Below the pieces are notes generated by a model. That model was not told the DNA's origin and made no database searches. It worked only from the letters and a program-made list of their open reading frames with translations. The position numbers and the translations under genes were made by a program. Shown here one piece after another: positions 1-8,372 of a stretch of 64,000 bases of DNA. The DNA is from Altericroceibacterium endophyticum (lineage in GTDB: Bacteria; Pseudomonadota; Alphaproteobacteria; Sphingomonadales; Sphingomonadaceae). The DNA is taken from positions 310,001-374,000 of the forward strand of contig NZ_WTYT01000002.1 of the NCBI RefSeq assembly GCF_009827595.1, written 5' to 3'. Numbering within the stretch: the first letter of the stretch is position 1; every line of letters begins with the position of its first letter.

Positions 1-469
1 ATAAGGAGGGTTCGGTAGGCACCGCATCTTCTATCAGCGAAATATTATCCGGCAACCGGTTGACCAATTCCTGGTGGACCCGGCGCATATGCCAATCACT
101 GGTGACGAGCCGTATGCTCTGGGCATCACTTTCCTCAAGCCAGCGAACCGTCTCGCGCGCATTACCCCGCGTATCAAGTGCATCGAATCCCAGAGTGATG
201 CAGCATTCCATCAGCCTGTCAGGCACGTCATACTGAACCTGGAATTCGCGCGGACGAACCGCCGCATCAACGCCTGTGACCAGCATTTCCTTCGCGCTTC
301 CCCGCTCCAGCAATTGCAGTCCGCGCTCGATCCTGCCGCCGCCGCCAGTGGGGACGACAACGGCATCGGTTTTCACATCATCGGCCAAGGGCTGGGGCAA
401 GGCGGCGGCGAACCACACAAAGCCCAGAAACCACACAATCAGCGCTGCCGCGGCGAGCCGGCCTATCAT
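1..469 (-). CDS. YdcF-family (DUF218) protein, partial at the left edge
   Basis: The reverse strand reads open from an ATG at 469 to the window edge, so about 156 N-terminal residues are present and the C-terminus is missing. The start is a hydrophobic signal-anchor (MIGRLAAAALIVWFLGF). It is followed by a beta strand ending VVVPTGGGGRIERGLQLL and, further on, a VTSDWHMRRV segment, which is the conserved core of the YdcF/DUF218 fold. Family members are membrane-anchored proteins of poorly defined role in the cell envelope. The ATG overlaps the ftsX stop (ATGA, 466-469), so it is probably co-translated with ftsE-ftsX. Family assignment is from motif recognition only. Confidence 0.75.
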   Translation of the reverse strand, partial: MIGRLAAAALIVWFLGFVWFAAALPQPLADDVKTDAVVVPTGGGGRIERGLQLLERGSAKEMLVTGVDAAVRPREFQVQYDVPDRLMECCITLGFDALDTRGNARETVRWLEESDAQSIRLVTSDWHMRRVHQELVNRLPDNISLIEDAVPTEPSL

Positions 470-1356
470 CGTATCCCCCTCAGCACCGACATCACACTGA
501 TGCGGGCGGTTAGTGCTGCCAAGGCGACAGCAGCCAGCGGTATGGAGGCGATAACGGCCCAATCCGCAACCCCCAAACGCCCCGATGCGACCAGTCCCGA
601 ATCCAGTGCGGCGAATTGACGCGCCATCAGCAGGGTCAGCCCGCCCCCCAGAATGAAGCCCACAGCCCCGCCCAGCGCCGCGTCACGAACAACCGGTTTC
701 TGAAATAATCGCACCACCTGATCATCCGTCCCGCCCAGCAGATGCACGACTTCAATCGTGTCGCGATTGGCTGCCATTGCACTGCGCGCGGCAAGCCATA
801 CTGCCGCCGCCGTCGTCACGCCCAGCAAGGCGACCAGACCCAGTGCATAATATTGCAGCGCAGAAACCGCCCGCAATACCGGCGCCAGCCAGGTGGATTG
901 CGCCTCCACCCTTGCAGAAGGCGCAGCCTCGATGACACTCTGGCGGATCTGCGCCAGCCGCGCTTCGCTGAGCGGAACGGCCAGACGGGCATCGATCAGT
1001 GCCGGAATAGGCACATTGGCGCCGCCCTCCCCCAGATCGCCCAGCCACGGCTCCAGCATGTCACGCAATTCACGGTCAGAAACCCGGCGCAGCTGCGCAA
1101 TATCATCGCGCTCTTCCAAAACCGACATGGCCGCGGCGGCCTCCCGGTCGCGCAGATATTCGGCCGCTTCCATGATTTGCACAGTCAGGCTGCCCGACAG
1201 ATCCGCTTCCGAGGTGCGCGCCAGATTGCTCAGCGCCATGCCCGCGCTCGCAATCATCACCATCAGCGCAACCATGATCGCCACGACCCACGGCATCGGG
1301 CCGCCCAGTCGTTTGTTGGAGGCCCGCCGGATGCGCAGTTTCAACCGGCCATTCAT
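466..1356 (-). CDS. ftsX: Cell division protein FtsX (permease-like subunit)
   Basis: This 296-residue protein has the FtsX layout: a short basic cytoplasmic N-terminus, one TM helix near residues 20-45 (PWVVAIMVALMVMIASAGMAL), a periplasmic domain to about 165, then three more TM helices to the C-terminus with the short RDTIEVVHLLGGTDDQVVRLF loop typical of the family. FtsX partners the ATPase FtsE at the septum and, in other bacteria, controls peptidoglycan hydrolases. It starts inside the ftsE stop region (1353-1356 overlap), and its own stop overlaps the next gene, so three genes form one operon. As is common in alphaproteobacteria, sequence conservation is modest; synteny with ftsE supports the call. 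Confidence 0.9.
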   Translation of the reverse strand: MNGRLKLRIRRASNKRLGGPMPWVVAIMVALMVMIASAGMALSNLARTSEADLSGSLTVQIMEAAEYLRDREAAAAMSVLEERDDIAQLRRVSDRELRDMLEPWLGDLGEGGANVPIPALIDARLAVPLSEARLAQIRQSVIEAAPSARVEAQSTWLAPVLRAVSALQYYALGLVALLGVTTAAAVWLAARSAMAANRDTIEVVHLLGGTDDQVVRLFQKPVVRDAALGGAVGFILGGGLTLLMARQFAALDSGLVASGRLGVADWAVIASIPLAAVALAALTARISVMSVLRGIR

Positions 1357-2045
1357 GCCGCCGGCTCCGCGATGGTCAAACGCCCGCGATCCAGCTTCAT
1401 CATATGCGCGACCGACACTTCTTTTTGCAATGTGCGGTCATGTGTAGCGACAACCACCGTCGTCCCCAGCCGGTTCAGCGCTTCGAACAGGCGGATCAGC
1501 TTCCTGCCCATCGCGGGGTCAACATTCCCCGTCGGCTCGTCAGCGACCAGAACTTCTGGCCGGGCAATCACCGCCCGGGCAATAGCAACGCGTTGCTGCT
1601 CCCCACCGGACAGAACCGCCGGATGGGCCTCTGCGCGATGCCCCAGACCAACCCAGTCGAGCATATCGCTGACCGATTCCCTAAGCTCCTCCTCCGCTAT
1701 CCGTCCAATGCGGAGCGGCAAAGCGACATTGTCGAACACCGAGAGATGATCAATAAGGCGGAAATCCTGAAAAACCACGCCGATCCGGCGGCGCAAGGGC
1801 GGCAGCGCCTTGCGTGGTAACAAGCCGGCATTCTCGCCAAACATGCTGATAATGCCGCGCGATGGTTTCTGCGCGAGATAGAGCAACCGCAAGAGCGAGG
1901 TCTTGCCCGCACCGCTTGGCCCGGTGAGGAAATAGAAACTGTCGGGAAGCAGCGCAAAGTTGAGATCGCTCAACACTTCGCGATCGGTTCCGTAACGCAG
2001 CCCCACATTGTCGAACCGCACAATGGGGTCACGGCCCGCATTCAT
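1353..2045 (-). CDS. ftsE: Cell division ATP-binding protein FtsE
   Basis: A 230-residue ABC ATPase. The Walker A motif GPSGAGKTS lies at residues 42-50, a Q-loop at VFQDFRL (about 91-97), the LSGGEQQRVAIARA signature at 145-158, Walker B VLVADEP at 165-171, and a switch histidine at ATHD near 207. FtsE drives FtsX at the cytoplasmic face of the division site. The 4 bp overlap with ftsX and the length (FtsE is usually 220-235 residues) fit well. The start at 2045 begins the first beta strand (IVRFDNVGLRYG) with little leader, so no shorter start is needed. Confidence 0.95.
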   Translation of the reverse strand: MNAGRDPIVRFDNVGLRYGTDREVLSDLNFALLPDSFYFLTGPSGAGKTSLLRLLYLAQKPSRGIISMFGENAGLLPRKALPPLRRRIGVVFQDFRLIDHLSVFDNVALPLRIGRIAEEELRESVSDMLDWVGLGHRAEAHPAVLSGGEQQRVAIARAVIARPEVLVADEPTGNVDPAMGRKLIRLFEALNRLGTTVVVATHDRTLQKEVSVAHMMKLDRGRLTIAEPAA

Positions 2046-2204
2046 CGGCGGGGGGCGGCCTTGTAAAGCGGCCGAAAGGAAACGCGTATCAGCATGATAG
2101 TGCCCCTATAGACGTTGTTCCATGTGGAAAAAAGCCAGGGAAAGGTGCATGGCCTTGTCATCGCGTCTTGTTGCCGCATTCCAGTCATGCTTAGGATTCG
2201 CGGA

Positions 2205-2990
2205 ATGATTATTGCCTGCCCAGCCTGCCACACGCGTTACGCTGTGCCCGATAATGCGATCAGCCCGGAGGGTCGCATGGTGCGGTGTGCCAAATGCCGC
2301 AATAGCTGGTTTCAGGATGGCCCTGAAACGGCGGACAACATGCCCGCCGGAACCAGCGGGGACGCGGCGCAGACAGAGCAGGCAAGCGCGCAGACTGCAG
2401 CCCAAGAGCCAATACCGGCGCGCGGAGATCCAACAGCATCCGAGCGGCCTGCACCTGCACCTGAAGCCTCCACAGAGGCGCCCACCGCCCCGGCAGCACT
2501 GACACCGCCCCCGCCCATCAGCCACGCCACTGCAGAGAGCGGCAAGCGACGCAAAAGAGCGCGCCGCAATCCGCTGAAACTATGGAGCTTTGCGGCGGCA
2601 TTGTTCGCTATCCTCGCCCTGGCAACCATAGTAGCGGTAAATTTCTGGGGCCTGCCAGAATGGGTGCCGGTCAGTCGCCCCACTTTCGCGCAGGGCCATT
2701 CCGATCTGAAGCTGGAATTTCCGGCAGATAAACAGGATCGCCGTCAATTGCCCAACGGCACCGAATTTTTCGGTGCCAGCGGTACGATCACCAATACTGG
2801 CAGCGAAAGTCAGCGCGTGCCGCCCATTCTCATCATTCTGCGCGATGAGCGTGACCGAATCGTCTATAGCTGGGAAGTTCTGGCCCCGAAGCGGACACTA
2901 GCGCCCGGTGAAAGTGTGGCCATAAATGAAGCCGTCACCGATGTTCCGCGCTCTGCCAGAGTCGCAGAAATCGGCTGGAATCCGGAATAA
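2205..2990 (+). CDS. MJ0042-type zinc-ribbon, single-pass membrane protein
   Basis: Starting at ATG 2205 gives a 261-residue protein that opens with the zinc-ribbon motif MIIACPACHTRYAVPD and has Cys5, Cys8, Cys28 and Cys31 as two CxxC knuckles. An Ala/Pro/Glu-rich linker follows (about residues 45-115), then a basic stretch, one TM helix (FAAALFAILALATIVAVNFWG) and a C-terminal domain resembling DUF3426 (TNTGSESQRVPPILIILRD). The open frame extends upstream to 2115, but the family begins exactly at MII. It is divergent from ftsE and conserved next to it in sphingomonads as far as I recall. The molecular function is unknown. Confidence 0.85.
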   Translation: MIIACPACHTRYAVPDNAISPEGRMVRCAKCRNSWFQDGPETADNMPAGTSGDAAQTEQASAQTAAQEPIPARGDPTASERPAPAPEASTEAPTAPAALTPPPPISHATAESGKRRKRARRNPLKLWSFAAALFAILALATIVAVNFWGLPEWVPVSRPTFAQGHSDLKLEFPADKQDRRQLPNGTEFFGASGTITNTGSESQRVPPILIILRDERDRIVYSWEVLAPKRTLAPGESVAINEAVTDVPRSARVAEIGWNPE

Positions 2991-3108
2991 ATCTCTCGCA
3001 GACCGAATTTACTGCAAAATTTGTGCGTCCTGCCGCTTGCCGGAGTGGAATCGCTTTGCTAATGGCGCGCTCCTACCGAGGGGACCTTCGCGGTTCCTTG
3101 TTCATGAT

Positions 3109-3195
3109 GCGGTCGTGGCGGAACTGGTAGACGCGCAACGTTGAGGTCGTTGTGGACGAAAGTCCGTGGAAGTTCGAGTCTTCTCGACCGCACCA
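3109..3195 (+). tRNA. tRNA-Leu (anticodon GAG)
   Basis: An 87 nt class II tRNA with encoded CCA. Acceptor GCGGTCG (3109-3115) pairs with CGACCGC (3185-3191), followed by discriminator A and CCA 3193-3195. The D stem is GCG/CGC, the anticodon stem CAACG/CGTTG flanks loop TTGAGGT with anticodon GAG at 3143-3145, and there is a long variable arm (TGGAC-GAAA-GTCC) and a T arm GGAAG-TTCGAGT-CTTCT. The long variable arm and anticodon identify leucine, reading CUC and CUU codons. Confidence 0.95.
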
Positions 3196-3428
3196 TTTTA
3201 TCCTGTTTCAGAGCACTATGGGTTCTCCTCCCCTCCGGGGGCAGCCGAGAACAATGGCTGCGTCAGCGATAACTGCGCTGGGTCCCGAGCCCATGCTCCT
3301 TTGCCTCCCCACCCGTAATCATGACCTGTGATGGTGTGCAAGACGCTCCCTATGCGGCCACCTAGCGGAAGCATAATCGCAGAATTTCGTCCTCGTATAT
3401 TCCGATATGACCGGATATATGACAGTCT

Positions 3429-4436
3429 ATGGCTTCCAATATTCCTGACGAAAGAACCCATCAGCTGGATGCTCCGGCGGCGAATATGCGGCTGATTGAG
3501 GGCGGTGTATTCTCCATGGGGTCGGAAAAATTCTACCCCGAAGAGGCCCCGATCCGCAAAGTGAAGGTCGATTCCTTCTGGATTGATGAGGCCCCGGTAA
3601 CCAACGCGCAATTTGCCGAATTCGTCGCGGCGACAGGCCATCTGACAACAGCCGAAATCGCGCCTGACCCGGCAGATTATCCCGGTATGCCAGAAGAAAT
3701 GGCAAAGCCCGGATCGCTATTGTTCCAACGAACAGCAGGGCCCGTCGATTTGAAGAATTTCTCGCTGTGGTGGGAATTCTGCTTTGGGGCAGACTGGCGC
3801 CACCCGCTTGGCCCGGACAGTTCGATCGAGGGGACAGAAGACCACCCCGTGGTGCATGTCAGTTTCGACGATGCGAAAGCCTATGCCAAATGGGCAGGCA
3901 AGAGCCTGGCCAGTGAGGCAGAATGGGAATATGCCGCCCGGGGCGGCCTGGAGGGGGCAGAATATGCCTGGGGCGACAAGCTTGCACCAGGCGGGCAAAT
4001 GCTGGCCAATTACTGGCAGGGTGAATTCCCGCATGACAATTCGCTACTTGATGGGTGGGAGCGCACCTCACCCGTCCGCAGCTTCCCGGCCAATGGCTAT
4101 GGCCTGTTCGATATGATCGGCAATGTCTGGGAATGGACGGCGGATTGGTATGCCATGCCCAAGCAAATCGAAAAGAAGAAGCCCGGCGCCTGCTGCGTGC
4201 CGGACAATCCGCGCGGCGCGGCCAAGCGCGAAAGTTTCGATCCCTGCACGCCGGACATCAAGATTGGGCGCCGTGTTCTGAAGGGCGGTTCACACCTTTG
4301 TGCGGTCAATCACTGCCGCCGCTATCGCCCGGCGGCGCGTCATCCGCAGCCGGTGGAAAGCTCCACCAGCCATGTCGGTTTCCGCTGCATCATTCGTGAA
4401 AAGGACGTGAAGCGCGGCCGAAGGTCCCGGGGTTAG
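3429..4436 (+). CDS. Formylglycine-generating enzyme family (SUMF1-like) protein
   Basis: A 335-residue protein with the FGE-sulfatase fold. It opens with a MRLIEGGVFSMGS strand, followed by DSFWIDEAPVTNAQFAEFV, PVVHVSFDDAKAYAKWAGKSLASEAEWEYAARGG, GNVWEWTADWY and a final GGSHLCAVNHCRRYRPAAR...SSTSHVGFRC block. Cys291 and Cys296 form the CxxxxC pair that binds copper and does the chemistry in genuine aerobic FGEs, which oxidise a sulfatase cysteine to formylglycine. Many family members lack these cysteines, so their presence argues for real FGE activity. No sulfatase gene lies in this window. The start could also be Met20. The gene stands alone after the tRNA and meets the flippase gene tail to tail. 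Confidence 0.9.
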   Translation: MASNIPDERTHQLDAPAANMRLIEGGVFSMGSEKFYPEEAPIRKVKVDSFWIDEAPVTNAQFAEFVAATGHLTTAEIAPDPADYPGMPEEMAKPGSLLFQRTAGPVDLKNFSLWWEFCFGADWRHPLGPDSSIEGTEDHPVVHVSFDDAKAYAKWAGKSLASEAEWEYAARGGLEGAEYAWGDKLAPGGQMLANYWQGEFPHDNSLLDGWERTSPVRSFPANGYGLFDMIGNVWEWTADWYAMPKQIEKKKPGACCVPDNPRGAAKRESFDPCTPDIKIGRRVLKGGSHLCAVNHCRRYRPAARHPQPVESSTSHVGFRCIIREKDVKRGRRSRG

Positions 4437-5881
4437 GGCAGGACTTTCCTTATCAATCCCAGGCCAATCTCTCGTAAGTCCGCCGCGCTGGGATGACGCA
4501 CAAAGTGCAAGGCCAGCGCCCATAAGACCACCCCGCCACAGGACAGGGCAATCAGCGGGATCAGCGTCATATCCGCCGGTGCCATCCAGAAGCGATAGCC
4601 AGCGAGCAAGGGGACAACCGCCACCAGCGCGGCCAGCGCCGTCTTCGCATAGACGGTGAGCAGGCTACGCCAGCTGAACCCCACCAGCCGGCGGATGAAG
4701 AAAGCATGGAGCATCCACCAGATCACACCATGCAGCATGCGGGACATCGCCGCCCAGACGAGCCCATATCGCGCGAAAATAGCGAGCAACAGCAGAGAAA
4801 TGATCGTTTCGGCCAGCGTAAGCCAGATGATCTTTTTCCAGCCCCCCATCAGATAGGCGACCTCGATCTGCATCGGAATGGCGATGAAAAAGATCTGCGA
4901 CAGCGCGATCCAGAACAGGACCGGTGCCGTTTCGCGCCAGATATCACCATAGACGATTAGAATTAACGGCTCGGCCGCGACGGCCAGTCCGGCCATTGCG
5001 GCCCAGGTGACAGCACAAAGTGCCGCAGTCAGCGCGATATAGCGGTCCCCCAAATTCTCCCCCCGGTCCCGCGCACGGGCCAGAGAGGGGTAGAAGACGG
5101 CGCCGATCGGGCCCCCGACCAACAGCCGGAATTGCAGTGCAAGGCCGGTGGCACGGCCATAAAAACCCAGTGCCGCTTCGCTGATCATTTTGCCGATGAT
5201 GAGCGAAGGACCGTTGGAACTGGCCGAACCGGTCAGCGAGACGAGGCTGGAGGACAGACCATAGCGGAACATGCTGAACGATCCGCGATAGGTCAGGCGC
5301 AGATCACGCCAGATCGGGCGGAAATACTGGGCGAGAATGGCCCGGCTCATCTGATAGGAAAAAACTCCGATTGCCAGCGACAGCGAAGAATAGCCCAGCG
5401 CCGCCGAACCGATCAGCACGGTGACGTTCAGGATGTTTGAGCCAATATCAACAAAGGCGCAGCGGCGAAAATCCATGTCCCGCTGAAGCAGCGCGGTGGA
5501 TGTTACGGAGAAGGGAATGAACAGGAAACTGACGCCAATCACCAGGGTGATAGCCACCAGATCGTCATTCCCGTAAATCAGCGCCAACGGCCAGGCCATG
5601 GCCATGATCACAACCGCTATGAAGAGCGCCACCACCACCGATATCGACACCGATTGCCGGATCTGTTTGCGGCCCAGTTGCCGGGCGCCGACAATATGGC
5701 GATTAAGGCCGAAATCCTGCAGCCCATGCACCAGTGCTGCGGCGGAAAATGCGACGGAAAAGACCCCGAACTCCTCCGGCCCGAGGAAATAGCGCGCAAT
5801 GACGACGCTGGAGATAAATTGCAGGATGAAGCCGAAATATTGCGAAGACGCCGCCCATAAGGCCGCCGAACGTACGGACAT
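4433..5881 (-). CDS. Oligosaccharide flippase / polysaccharide biosynthesis membrane protein (Wzx-like)
   Basis: A 482-residue, very hydrophobic protein with roughly 12-14 TM helices and the MOP/Wzx opening (LWAASSQYFGFILQFISSVVIARYFLGPEEFGVFSV). Such proteins flip undecaprenyl-linked oligosaccharides across the inner membrane for exopolysaccharide or O-antigen assembly. I chose ATG 5881, preceded by GAGGG, rather than the longer frame reaching 5941, which would run through the upstream glycosyltransferase. The stop is 4 bp inside the convergent FGE gene. It lies 10 bp after a glycosyltransferase gene on the same strand, so the two are probably one surface-polysaccharide operon. Confidence 0.85.
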   Translation of the reverse strand: MSVRSAALWAASSQYFGFILQFISSVVIARYFLGPEEFGVFSVAFSAAALVHGLQDFGLNRHIVGARQLGRKQIRQSVSISVVVALFIAVVIMAMAWPLALIYGNDDLVAITLVIGVSFLFIPFSVTSTALLQRDMDFRRCAFVDIGSNILNVTVLIGSAALGYSSLSLAIGVFSYQMSRAILAQYFRPIWRDLRLTYRGSFSMFRYGLSSSLVSLTGSASSNGPSLIIGKMISEAALGFYGRATGLALQFRLLVGGPIGAVFYPSLARARDRGENLGDRYIALTAALCAVTWAAMAGLAVAAEPLILIVYGDIWRETAPVLFWIALSQIFFIAIPMQIEVAYLMGGWKKIIWLTLAETIISLLLLAIFARYGLVWAAMSRMLHGVIWWMLHAFFIRRLVGFSWRSLLTVYAKTALAALVAVVPLLAGYRFWMAPADMTLIPLIALSCGGVVLWALALHFVRHPSAADLREIGLGLIRKVLP

Positions 5882-5891
5882 CAGCGGGCCC

Positions 5892-6812
5892 TCATTCGGC
5901 GTCAGCGCGTATCTGGCCGCGCACCCGCAAACCCAGCGCATATTTCAACCAGCGCGCAATCATCCCGGCATGAGAAAACAGCGATAGTGGCTGTTCACGA
6001 GCCGCCTTCCCCAGCAAATACCAGCGCAGCGTCACGGAATCGCGGCAGGCCACGTGGATATAGGCTGAGGCCCGCTGTGGCGCGTGGGGCAGGCTGCGCA
6101 CTACGGGCAGCAATGCCTGTGTTGCCAACGCCTGGATATGCCGGGCACGCCGATCGGTCAGGCTCTGATCATGGCGGCGGTAGAAATAGAGTTCGCGGTG
6201 GATCGGGCGAAAGCGGAAGCCTGCCTGCATCGCCCTAAGCCAGAAATCGTAATCCTCAATCCCGAAGAGCTTTTCATCATAGCCGTGCAGCACCTCGTCC
6301 ACTTTCCGGCGATAGAGGAAGCATGCCCCCACTGCGTTAACGCGGAGCAGATCCGCCGGCGTTCCGGCCGGAACCAATGCGCGGTGATGGCCATGCTCGT
6401 CGATAATTCGGTAATCGGCATGGAAGATATCCTTCTCCGGCTCTTCCTGCGCGATTTTGACCAGCTCGGTCAGCATATCGGGATGCAGAATATTGTCGTC
6501 CGACGTCCAGGTGAACAGGCTCCCGCGGGCCTCTGCAAATCCATTGTTGAGGCTGGCAGGCAATTTGCTGTTCACCCGATTGGTCAGGATGCGCATATTG
6601 TCATGCCGGTCGGCATAATCCTGCAGGATTTTGGGCGTGTCATCTCTCGAACAATCATCAACGGCGATCAGCTCGAAATCCCTGAAGCTCTGCGCAAAAA
6701 TGGAATCCAGCGCCTCCACCAGATAGCGCGCACCGTTATAAACCGGCAGCACCATAGAGACGAGCGGCGCATTTGCCGCATTGGCATGGTCGTTCACGCG
6801 CACCCTCTCCAT
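5892..6812 (-). CDS. Glycosyltransferase family 2
   Basis: A 306-residue GT-A fold protein. The nucleotide-sugar region is VSMVLPVYNGARYLVEALDSIFAQSFRDFELIAVDDCSRDDT (about residues 19-60), with VDDCS as the UDP-contacting acid. A TWTSDDN motif near 105 is the DxD-like metal site, and GIEDYDFWLRAMQAGFRFR contains the ED motif expected of the catalytic base. It probably adds a sugar to a lipid-linked oligosaccharide exported by the flippase 10 bp downstream. Donor and acceptor cannot be told from sequence. There is no TM segment, so it is cytoplasmic or membrane-associated. Confidence 0.88.
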   Translation of the reverse strand: MERVRVNDHANAANAPLVSMVLPVYNGARYLVEALDSIFAQSFRDFELIAVDDCSRDDTPKILQDYADRHDNMRILTNRVNSKLPASLNNGFAEARGSLFTWTSDDNILHPDMLTELVKIAQEEPEKDIFHADYRIIDEHGHHRALVPAGTPADLLRVNAVGACFLYRRKVDEVLHGYDEKLFGIEDYDFWLRAMQAGFRFRPIHRELYFYRRHDQSLTDRRARHIQALATQALLPVVRSLPHAPQRASAYIHVACRDSVTLRWYLLGKAAREQPLSLFSHAGMIARWLKYALGLRVRGQIRADAE

Positions 6813-6948
6813 CTGATCGGTCTCATGTAATCAGCATTCGCTGGAATATCTGCTTCCAGTGCCACTCGTTGATGAAACAATATAGCATTGATCGAGGGCG
6901 GCGATACACAGGCGTTATAGAAATGGCCAATTGTGAAACGCATAATTG

Positions 6949-7929
6949 TCATTGGACGGACAAGAGCGCTCGCAGCAGGCTCTTCGGATCATTCAGCAAA
7001 TGCCGCAACAGCCCTCCGGTTCGCTGCGCGTTCTCACTGCTCAGCGCGCGAAAATACGCACGCAGGCCGCCTTTGGAGTGATGGTAGCGCCAGCTTCGGG
7101 TCTGGTCGGCGATTGCGCGGTCCAATGTGCGGAGGTGATCGTCGGTGAGCGGCAATGCTACATCGCCATTTCGAAGCTGTAGATAGGTATCCAGCAACGT
7201 CCCGGCCCATTGCCGCTCATGCCCCCCACCTGTCAGATTATCGTTCTGACGATGTACCAGCGAAGTCACCGTATATTGGCAATAAAAATGCCCTTGCTGC
7301 GTCAATTTCAGCCAGAACAGCCAATCCTCGCCATAGCGGTATTCAGGCATCAATCCCGCGCGTCTGGCGGCATCGCGCCGAAACATGGCCGATGCCGTGG
7401 GGATCATGCTCGACAGCAGCAATGTGGAAAGCGGGTCTTTCAGCCGAAAAACCTCCGCACTGCCATCCGTGACCGGCGTTCTGAGGCAGTGATCTCGCGG
7501 CAAGGCCCTGCTCATCAGCAGATCGTCGGTTGGCGCTCCATTATTGCATATTCTGGCATCGGCAAAACTGAGTGCGGCGTCGGGTTCCGAGATCAGCGGA
7601 GCCAGCAGGGTCGCCACGGCATGCGGCAGATATTCATCATCGGAATCAAGAAAGGCACAATAGGTTTCCTGGGACTGCGCCATGGCCGCATTGCGGGCCG
7701 CCCCCGCGCCCCCATTGCGCTCCATCTCTATCAAGCGCAGCGGAATGGGGCTGGAACGCGCCCATTCGCGTATCGTCGGAATACTATCATCGGTCGAACA
7801 ATCATCCACCACGATAATCTCCGCCGGCGGCATCGACTGGCGCGCCACGCTGTCCAGTGCCCGCCGGATAAGCGCAGCACGGTTGTAATTCGGGATAATT
7901 ATCGAAACAGGGGCGATGGCACTGTCCAT
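6949..7929 (-). CDS. Glycosyltransferase family 2
   Basis: From ATG 7929 (AGGTG upstream) this is 326 residues, starting MDSAIAPVSIIIPNYNRAALIRRALDSV. GT2 motifs are IIVVDDCSTDDS, FLDSDDEYLPHA (DxD) and YGEDWLFWLKLTQQG (ED base). The open frame continues upstream to 8013, but that extension is read out of the terminal repeat of the MITE-like element and is not protein coding. It is separated by 136 bp from the other glycosyltransferase on the same strand. It probably belongs to the same surface-polysaccharide function, transcribed on its own or as the first gene. Confidence 0.87.
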   Translation of the reverse strand: MDSAIAPVSIIIPNYNRAALIRRALDSVARQSMPPAEIIVVDDCSTDDSIPTIREWARSSPIPLRLIEMERNGGAGAARNAAMAQSQETYCAFLDSDDEYLPHAVATLLAPLISEPDAALSFADARICNNGAPTDDLLMSRALPRDHCLRTPVTDGSAEVFRLKDPLSTLLLSSMIPTASAMFRRDAARRAGLMPEYRYGEDWLFWLKLTQQGHFYCQYTVTSLVHRQNDNLTGGGHERQWAGTLLDTYLQLRNGDVALPLTDDHLRTLDRAIADQTRSWRYHHSKGGLRAYFRALSSENAQRTGGLLRHLLNDPKSLLRALLSVQ

Positions 7930-7969
7930 TATCACACCTATAGGCCGAGAAATTATTTTCCCTAAAGCC

Positions 7970-8239
7970 TTAGGCCGTAAACTCACAAACAGCACCATCG
8001 AGGTTTGAGGCAAAATGGCTCAGCGTAAGGAAAGAAGGCGTGGAAATATGTCGATATTTCAAGGCTTCTTGACGCAGCGATGGGCCATTTTGGCCAAATC
8101 GCTTTGCGACGCCCAAATGGCTTCCCTCTCGAACCAAATCGCCCTTGGAAAGACAAACAGCCTTGCCGGCGGGCGCTTTGCCCCGATATGTTCGCCATTT
8201 GGGCGCCCCGACGGTGCTGTTTGTGAGTTTACGGCCTAA
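7970..8239. mobile_element. MITE-like element with 31 bp terminal inverted repeats
   Basis: The ends are near-perfect inverted repeats. Left 7970-8000 begins TTAGGCCGTAAACTCACAAA, and right 8209-8239 is its reverse complement with a single mismatch. A TA dinucleotide at 7971-7972 and 8237-8238 could be the target duplication, as in IS630 or some IS5 relatives. The 208 bp interior codes for nothing recognisable and is full of smaller palindromes (for example GAAATAT-GTCG-ATATTTC and several copies of the AAATGGC/GCCATTT words). There is no transposase, so it would be non-autonomous. It sits in the gap between the second glycosyltransferase and the lipoprotein gene. Confidence 0.8.
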
Positions 8240-8372
8240 CCCTCTCACAGCGCAGCGCAATCGCACATCGGTCATGTCAAAAGCTGGCGCCGGGTTCGCA
8301 CATGCAACCCCGGGACATGGTGGCCGTCCTGACCGGGCAAAAGAACGCAGGTGGCGCATGAGATCGCCGGTT

